Shown here: piece after piece, positions 58,126 through 64,000 of the stretch | How the letters are laid out: each line of letters starts with the position of its first letter | Numbering within the stretch: position 1 is the first letter of the stretch | From: Mytilus trossulus | Lineage: Eukaryota > Mollusca > Bivalvia > Mytilida > Mytilidae | Reading direction: 5' to 3' | Assembly (NCBI RefSeq): GCF_036588685.1 | Contig: NC_086374.1 | Coordinates: 94,563,059 to 94,627,058, forward strand | Length of the DNA stretch: 64,000 nucleotides | Program-made: the position numbers and the translations under genes | Notes under the pieces: model-generated | The model's input: the letters and a program-made list of their open reading frames with translations, nothing else | What the model was told of the DNA's origin: nothing | The model's database searches: none

Positions 58126-58329
58126 GATGCTTTAATATGTTTTGTTGATAAAATATAGTTTAATTGTATTTAAACATTTTAGTATTTTGTTACTGTGTTT
58201 AATCTTTTGGCAAATATTGTTATACTTCAAAAAAAAAATCTTGAAAAAAGATGCAAAACATGTGATGTTACGTATAGTTTGCTTTATTTTGTAAAGATGA
58301 CTTATAGGATCACAGATAGAGAGTTGTCT

Positions 58330-58690
58330 GGAATTTTCAAGTAGCAACCCACTATCAAGAAAACCATGATAGGAAATACAACCCAAGGAATATCCTATCA
58401 ATTGGGAGATATATACTCCATATGCAGGCGATGCTGAAACTTTGCTAGACAGATATGGAAAGTTCACAATTGGTAAAACCCATCGTTACAGGAAGCATAT
58501 TCAAAGAATTCAACATGCTGCTTTAAAACCATGCCTTCCTTTGCTTTTATATTTGAAGATGATTGGAAAAAGAGGGATGAAAGATACCAAAGGGACAGTC
58601 AAACTCATAAATCGAAAATAAACTGACAACACCTGGCTAAAATCGAAAAGACAGGAAGACTTGATCTTGTGCATTGCCCTGAACAATCAT
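58330..58690 (-). mobile_element. P1 element fragment: 3' tail piece then RT piece on the minus strand
   Basis: On the minus strand, 58690-58560 holds P1 tail words (GAGTTTGACTGTCCCTTTGG, TATCTTTCATCCCTCTTTTT). Then 58467-58330 encodes NFPYLSSKVSASPAYGVYIS and IGYSLGCISYHGFLDSGLL, matching the RT at 59530-59650. It is degraded by frameshift or stop beyond that. Confidence 0.6.
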
Positions 58691-58963
58691 GAATTTCAAT
58701 ATAAAAAAAACAACATTAAACTTGATAAGTATTCAATGTCTTTCCAAGTTTTTTATTCTTTCGGACAGCTGTCTAATTAATATATACTACTAAATACGTA
58801 CATCTTATTCATATTATTACTTTAACCTAATATCCCCCTATATATCCAACCTAATAAATTTTATAGTTGAATAAAATTTGATGAAAAAAAAACCAGCCAA
58901 TATCCTTACCATCATACATTTAGATATTAAACTATGTATGGTTATGTTATAACAACTTATTAA

Positions 58964-59090
58964 TAGTTATCAAAGGTACCAGGATTATAATTTAGTACGC
59001 CAGACGCGCATTTCGTCTACATAAGACTCATCAGTGACGCTCATATCAAAATAGTTGTAAAGCCAAACAATACAAAGTTGAAGACCATTG
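58964..59090 (+). repeat. direct repeat D1, left copy (LTR-like)
   Basis: TAGTTATCAAAGGTACCAGG through ACGCCAGACGCGCATTTCGT to CAAAGTTGAAGACCATTG. Nearly identical, in the same orientation, to 60219-60347. Confidence 0.88.
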
Positions 59091-59201
59091 GGGACACAAA
59101 ATTCCAAAAAGTTGTGCCAAATATGGCTAAGGTAATCCATTCCTTGGGTAAGAAAATCCTTAGTTTTTCAAAAAATTCAAAGTTTTGTTAACAGGAAGTT
59201 T

Positions 59202-59801
59202 ATGGGAACAAACTGTGCCCCTCTACTTGCTGACTTGTTTCTTTATTATTATGAGGCTGACTTCATGCAGGAACTTCTTAGGAAGAAAGATAAGAAGTTA
59301 GCAATATCCTTTAACTCTACTTTCCGCTATATAGATGACGTTCTTTCACTAAACAATTCAAAATTTGGTGACTATGTGGAACGCATCTATCCCATCGAAT
59401 TGGAGATAAAGGATACTACAGATACAGTTAAGTCAGCTTCATATCTTGACTTAAATCTAGAAATTGACAATGAGGGTCGGTTGAAGACAAAACTTTACGA
59501 CAAAAGGGATGATTTCAGCTTTCCAATTGTGAACTTTCCGTTTCTAAGTAGCAACATTCCAGCAGCACCTGCATACGGGGTATATATCTCCCAATTGATA
59601 CGATATTCCCGTGCTTGCATTTCCTATCATGATTTTCTTGATAGAGGGTTTCTGCTCACAAGGAAGCTATTAAACCAAGAGTTCCAAATGGTGAAGTTGA
59701 AATCATCCCTTCGTAAATTTTACGGACGCCATCACGAGTTGGTTGACCGTTATGGAATAAGCATTTCACAAATGATATCGGATATGTTCCTCACGTCATA
59801 A
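59202..59801 (+). CDS. reverse transcriptase, Penelope-like (5'-truncated retroelement ORF)
   Basis: 199 open codons. The RT palm motif MGTNCAPLLADLFL is at residue 1, the catalytic box YIDD at 43-46, then SASYLDLNLEIDNEGRLKTK, and FPIVNFPFLSSNIPAAPAYG near residue 110. The C-terminal thumb-like part contains LKSSLRKFYGRHHELVDRYG. The upstream RT fingers and N-terminal region (the type seen at 25242) are missing, so the copy is truncated. No GIY-YIG endonuclease frame follows before the tail. Family call rests on the motif set and on the direct repeats around it. A different RT lineage cannot be excluded without a tree. The open frame without stops suggests a relatively young insertion. Confidence 0.75.
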   Translation: MGTNCAPLLADLFLYYYEADFMQELLRKKDKKLAISFNSTFRYIDDVLSLNNSKFGDYVERIYPIELEIKDTTDTVKSASYLDLNLEIDNEGRLKTKLYDKRDDFSFPIVNFPFLSSNIPAAPAYGVYISQLIRYSRACISYHDFLDRGFLLTRKLLNQEFQMVKLKSSLRKFYGRHHELVDRYGISISQMISDMFLTS

Positions 59802-60115
59802 CTACAATCCCCTTCCCTTTCATGAATTTGACCTACCGAATTAGACTATTTACCGGATGTGTAATCACATAAGCAACACGACGGGTGCCGCATGTGGATC
59901 AGGATCTGCTTACCCTTCCGGAGCACCTGAGATCACCCCTAGTTTTTGGTGGGGTTCGTGTTGTTTATTCTTTAGTTTTCTATGTTGTGTCATGTGTACT
60001 ATTGTTTTTCTGTTTGTCTTTTTCATTTTTAGCCATGGTGTTGTCAGTTTGTTTTAGATTTATGAGTTTGACTGTTCCTTTGGTATCTTTCGTCCCTCTT
60101 TTATACAAATGACCA
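59802..60115 (+). mobile_element. 3' tail of the P1 retroelement
   Basis: Contains CCCTTCCGGAGCACCTGAGA, GGTGGGGTTCGTGTTGTTTA and GGTATCTTTCGTCCCTCTTT. The same tail is found at 5440-5600, 26150-26385, 46430-46615 and 58560-58690. The short open frames here are by-products. Confidence 0.75.
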
Positions 60116-60218
60116 CATAATTGATATTCATGTCAACACCGAAGTGCTGACTACTGGGCTGGTGATACCCTCTTGGACGAAACGTCAGCCAGCAGTGGCA
60201 TTGACCCAGTGGTGTAAA

Positions 60219-60347
60219 TAGTTATCAAAGGTACCAGGATTATAATTTAGTACGCCAGACGCGCGTTTTGTCTACATAAGACTCATCAGTGACGCTCATA
60301 TCAAAATAGTTGTAAAGCCAAACAAATACAAAGTTGAAGAGCATTGA
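60219..60347 (+). repeat. direct repeat D1, right copy (LTR-like)
   Basis: The same sequence as 58964-59090 with a handful of differences (for example GCGCGTTTTGTC for GCGCATTTCGTC). It closes a 1.38-kb unit containing the RT and tail. A block just before it, TGCTGACTACTGGGCTGGTG to GACCCAGTGGTGTAAA, is not seen by the left copy. Confidence 0.88.
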
Positions 60348-60349
60348 GT

Positions 60350-61190
60350 AATTGAAAAGGTATCAACTAACTGGTTGTGGATGGTAAGTATTACTTTTTA
60401 TTTTACAGCACTCACTTCTTACTAACAACATTTCACTTGAGCAATCTGCTAAAATATTTTACCAGTTGATCAGTTAGTTGGAGTAAAAATCTAACTGCAA
60501 TTTGGTAAACTGTTTTAGTCTTTGCTAATTTGATACCCCAAAGGTCACTGGATAAGCACAGTAAATAATCAAACCTGCCTTAGATGTCACAATTTAAAGG
60601 TTTCTTTCTTATCAATTTATAACAAATACATCTAATTTTTCAGTCTGAAATTATAGTCTGTCAGCCATAAATAAGATTCACAAAAGCATCACTGAGGGAT
60701 AATGCCTTACATACTGAAAACACATATGAAGGGTTCATGCTGTATATGTATTGTATTTCTACTACTATTTCATAAGTTTCTACAACGTTTATTTTATTGG
60801 ACAAATTGAGACTAGATAGGTTTCCCAAAACCCAAAACTTGCATTTTAAAATTTTGCAATATTTTTAGAATGTGCATACAGCAGAGAACTATCCAACATG
60901 AAGGTCAGATTATTACATCTGGTATGGCAAATTTGATAATGCCTCTACACCTGTTTGTCTACATAACTAGAAAAACACATTTTTATACATATATTTCCAT
61001 ATACTCCTGGTGGTTGTAAACAAAGACAAATACACTAAGGAGAAAACAAGCAAGTATAATCTCAATCAATATAAGCATAAAGTCAGATATCTGTTGACAG
61101 ATAACACATTATATCCACTGTTAACAGATAACATATCCACTTAAAGTATTGCACTAATCACACATATGTATTTTCTCTATTTCAAAGTTA
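60350..61190. other. 3' flank of the WD40 gene (minus strand), non-coding
   Basis: No further exon seen. On the minus strand this is the expected 3' UTR and downstream region. Confidence 0.35.
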
Positions 61191-61191
61191 T

Positions 61192-61317
61192 TCATTCTTT
61201 ACTTTGAAAATTAATAGTCCATCCTAGTACTTGTCTATCAAAACCACATGAGAAGAGATTGCACACTGTATTTTCTGTCTCAGACCAGCATACTGATGTC
61301 ACCATCTTACTATGACC
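61192..61317 (-). CDS. terminal exon of a WD40-repeat protein
   Basis: The minus strand after CTATTGTTTTTCAG reads [20 protein letters not shown], then [21 protein letters not shown] and TGA: 41 residues. This is one WD40 blade: the GH start, V-T-S-V-C-W strand, L-F-S-C-G-F-D turn and the final G-W in the WD position. The acceptor is phase 0. Such blades form beta-propeller scaffolds; the specific protein is not identified. Earlier exons would lie at higher coordinates, but none could be read confidently before 64000. The first 43 bases of this exon, with its acceptor, are tandemly copied next to it. Confidence 0.78.
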   Translation of the reverse strand, partial: GHSKMVTSVCWSETENTVCNLFSCGFDRQVLGWTINFQSKE

Positions 61318-61882
61318 CTGAAAAACAATAGAGAAAGCTTTAGCCTTATTTTATTTACATTTCTGTCTCAGACCAGCATACTGATGTCACAATCTTACTA
61401 TGACCCTGAAAAACAATAGAGAGAGCTTTAGCCTTATTTTATTTACATTTCTGTCTCAGACCAGCATACTGATGTCACAATCTTACTATGACCCTGAAAA
61501 AAATAGAGAAAGCTTTAGCCTTATTTTATTTACATTTCTGTCTCAGACCAGCATACTGATGTCACCATCTTACTATGACCCTGAAAAAAATAGAGAAAGC
61601 TTTAGCCTTATTTTATTTACATTTCTGTCTCAGACCAGCATACTGATGTCACCATCTTACTATGACCCTGAAAAACAATAGAGAGAGCTTTAGCCTTATT
61701 TTATTTACATTTCTGTCTCAGACCAGCATACTGATGTCACCATCTTACTATGACCCTGAAAAACAATAGAGAAAGCTTTAGCCTTATTTTATTTACATTT
61801 CTGTCTCAGACCAGCATACTGATGTCACCATCTTACTATGACCCTGAAAAAAATAGAGAAAGCTTTAGCCTTATTTTATTTA
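61266..61882 (-). repeat. seven 87-88-bp tandem units each containing the WD40 exon's splice acceptor and first 43 coding bases
   Basis: TATGACCCTG (inverse of the acceptor junction CAGGGTCATA) occurs at 61311, 61399, 61487, 61574, 61661, 61749 and 61837. On the minus strand each unit has a T-rich tract ending TTTTTCAG, the exon start GGTCATAGTAAGATGGTGAC (two have ATTGTGAC) and GCTGGTCTGAGACAG. The unit at 61311 continues into the true exon. The other six continue AAATGTAAATAAAATAAGGC, giving an in-frame stop after SETEM and an AATAAA signal. The plus-strand 93- and 67-codon frames across the array are by-products of the 87-bp period. Confidence 0.93.
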
Positions 61883-61904
61883 TATTAGTTTTTACTTCTA
61901 ACTT

Positions 61905-62020
61905 AACCACCACTTTATTGTTATCCATTCATTTGATGTGTTTGAGATTTTGATTTTGTCATTTTGTAATAGACTTTCCATTTTGAATTTTCCATGGGGA
62001 GTTATGTATTTTTGTTAATG
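61905..62020 (+). mobile_element. retroposon R2 fragment, opposite orientation
   Basis: TTGTTATCCATTCATTTGAT, GTGTTTGAGATTTTGATTTT and GACTTTCCATTTTGAATTTT are the inverse of the R2 landmarks. About 115 bp remain. Confidence 0.6.
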
Positions 62021-62157
62021 ACTTTTCCTGAACCTCTGAGTAAATTTTAAAATATGAAAGACAATCACACCTCAAACTACTATCAGAAGTTGAGTATTTT
62101 TATTTTAACAAACTGTTCCACTTTTCCATACTTAATGAAAACTGACAGAATGAACAA

Positions 62158-62737
62158 CTTAAGGTGGTATGGGAGTCTAAAATAAAAATGATTGAATTTG
62201 TTCATACTTTGCCAAAACGTAGTATCTATTGATATATGTTGAAAAATATAATAAAAATGTTAGGTCACCGTGCATTTTGTCAAGCTTCAGGACAAGACAA
62301 AATGACACATTTTGTATAGATTATACAGGTAAAAACACCATTTTGTGATTAAAAGTTAAACAAAATGATAGAATTGTTAAATACTTAAGGAAAAGATAGC
62401 TCTCAGACAATGCTTTGAAAATATCAAAAGAAAAGATAGGGCCACCCTACATTTTTTCTGATTAAAATACAAAATAGGAAAATTTCACGTAGAATCCTTC
62501 TTGATTTGCAAATTTAAAAAAAAAACAAAAAAAACAAAAAAAAAAACTAATCAACATTTGCAAGTTTATCAATATTTGTAAGTTATATTCTTATAAATTG
62601 GTTCTTTTAAATGAAAATTCACAATAAATTTCTGCATTCCTGCATCGAATTTTGCTAACTTGATAGAAAATATGGACCTTTGGTTCTCTGTTTTTTACAA
62701 TCCAAGATAGAGGAAGACACCATTACCACCTTAATAG
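62158..62737. mobile_element. MITE-like element M8 with TTAA ends
   Basis: The left border is TTAAGGTGGTATGGG and the right border TACCACCTTAA. Reading TTAA as target duplication leaves inverted ends GGTGGTA/TACCACC. The 580-bp interior is A-rich and non-coding. TTAA preference is known for piggyBac and Kolobok transposons. Confidence 0.65.
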
Positions 62738-62739
62738 TT

Positions 62740-63226
62740 ACAACATTAAATTTTAACCATTTTGAAATATTCCAGTCTGAATGTCTCCAGGAATATTGCT
62801 TATTTCTGTCATGTGAAAGATTCTAAATAATAAATTTACATTTGAAATAAAAGGTATGTTGGCAACCTTTGATATACTTTATTGAAAAAGCCAATGCTTA
62901 TCACATCACATTTTGGTTCAGTGATTTTCATAATTTAGAATCCTAAATGTCCAAATGACTTTAATTTACTATATATCTGCATTAACAGTATAATTTGTCA
63001 ATCAGTGGTTTCAAAGTAGCATATGTAAATTTTCTTATGAAATTTATTTATTTCATTTTTTATTACATTGGCGAGATGAAACCTATCTTTTTTATTTCCT
63101 GACATACAGGAATGATACAATCAGTGTACTAGGAGGGTCCTCTAAACATACTTCTTTGGACTGCTTATGGTTATTATATATCTGGTGTTAAACAATAATG
63201 TGTTAAAATTATAAAAAAGAAAATGC
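62740..63226. other. non-coding, possible WD40 gene intron
   Basis: Exon-like minus-strand stretches near 62790-62810 and 63110-63165 are open but lack convincing border pairs, so none is annotated. Confidence 0.3.
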
Positions 63227-63228
63227 TC

Positions 63229-63801
63229 TTAAGGAGGCTCGCGGTTATAAGATTTTCCGAAAAAAAATAAACTTTAATTTTTCATTACAAATTTTATTCC
63301 CTTCCTTAAGTAGTTGTTACTTTTTCATATGATCCAAAATTCATTCTGAAAAATCAATTCGTGTTGGCCCCAGGTGACTTTTAAAATGTTGATATCACTG
63401 AAAAAGCTCAAAATTATCTCCCTTTGGTGCAAAAATGCCATTTTTTGGCATTAAAATTGAAATATCTTTGTTAACTCATCGGTGACCTATATTTTTTATT
63501 GTTGTTTTCGAATAAGCTGTACATAAACTAAATAATTGTATAATTTAAGCGATTTCTGTAATTTAGTTCTTTTTTTATTTCGATATTACCGATATTTCTG
63601 CTATTAGTTCAACAGAAAGAAAGGACATTAACAAAAATGTATGCTTCTTTCGAAGGCAGATAGTGCACATAAATGCAGGGTGACCCCATTTTGTTTATTT
63701 CATTTTTCTATTAAGAATAAGTTAAAGTTCGTTTATAGAAAAATATAGGTATATCCTATATTAAATAAAAAAAATGATTTAGACCCGCGAGCCCCCTTAA
63801 T
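63229..63801. mobile_element. MITE-like element M9 with TTAA ends
   Basis: The left border is TTAAGGAGGCTCGCGG and the right border CCCGCGAGCCCCCTTAA, each next to TTAA. Inverted ends are about 16 bp. The interior has no coding frame. Its terminal sequence differs from M8, so it is a separate family. Confidence 0.75.
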
Positions 63802-64000
63802 ATAGAAAATTGAGTTTTTTCCTATTGTTTTATCTTAACTAGACATATTTGATTGTAAAATCGATGATTGATCTGACCAACTATCTATTTAGGTGTACTT
63901 TAGAAAAAAAATTGGAAATAAATTATAGTGCATTTTATTTCCTCACTAAGTTGATGATTTTTCACTAAATGACATCAAGAGTATCAAGATTCTTTTTTAT
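63802..64000. other. window end, non-coding
   Basis: AT-rich sequence with no feature seen. Confidence 0.3.

Noticed and set aside
59857-60112. Two overlapping small frames after the RT
   Set aside because: They fall in the non-coding 3' tail shared by all P1 copies and are broken in the others.
61400-61953. 93- and 67-codon plus-strand frames with repeating [16 protein letters not shown]
   Set aside because: They are the antisense of the amplified exon border; the 87-bp period keeps the frame open.
63105-63165. Additional WD40 exon on the minus strand (SKEVCLEDPPSTLIVSF)
   Set aside because: The open stretch is short and the border signals are weak; WD40 character is not clear enough to annotate.

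Overview
The window looks like nuclear DNA from a marine bivalve mollusc, most likely a mussel of the Mytilus type. This is inferred from the strong AT bias, short exons bounded by GT/AG splice signals, and dispersed repeats whose style I associate with mussel genomes; no database search was possible. It is an intron- and repeat-rich eukaryotic stretch with few genes.

Genes. (1) The last three exons of an unidentified plus-strand gene end at 1536. (2) Four plus-strand exons with consistent splice phases (24542-27938) encode immunoglobulin-like domains, and one intron carries Penelope-like retroelement debris. (3) A complete four-exon minus-strand gene (49215 down to 43731) encodes a 199-residue secreted C-type lectin with EPN and WND motifs and six canonical cysteines. 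(4) The terminal exon of a minus-strand WD40-repeat gene lies at 61192-61317. Directly upstream of it, in gene orientation, the 3' splice site and first part of that exon are tandemly copied six more times.

Repeats dominate the rest. From 10.3 to 16.9 kb there is a satellite of about 34 monomers of about 195 bp, each carrying a 17-bp palindrome (GGTTACCTSAGGTAACC). From 17.3 to 20.6 kb (decaying to 21.1 kb) there is an unrelated 39-bp minisatellite whose unit holds the same 17-mer with one changed base. Both arrays sit between two inverted copies of a 57-bp sequence (9996-10052 and 23026-23083) that carries the same CCTGAGGTAA core. From 30.5 to 39.6 kb there is an array of about 545-bp monomers with an internal 1867-bp duplication, two copies of a retroposon insertion, and a 2.9-kb terminal-inverted-repeat element at 35998-38937. 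A 760-bp palindrome with tRNA-like segments follows (39.6-40.35 kb). Smaller elements include several MITE-like units, two of them with TTAA at both ends, and fragments of at least two reverse-transcriptase element families. The best-preserved of these (59202-59801) is flanked by 127-bp direct repeats.

The main second-look items are the two-satellite block with its shared palindrome and inverted borders, the amplified splice-acceptor/exon unit in the WD40 gene, and the two insertions whose empty sites can be read from neighbouring monomers.
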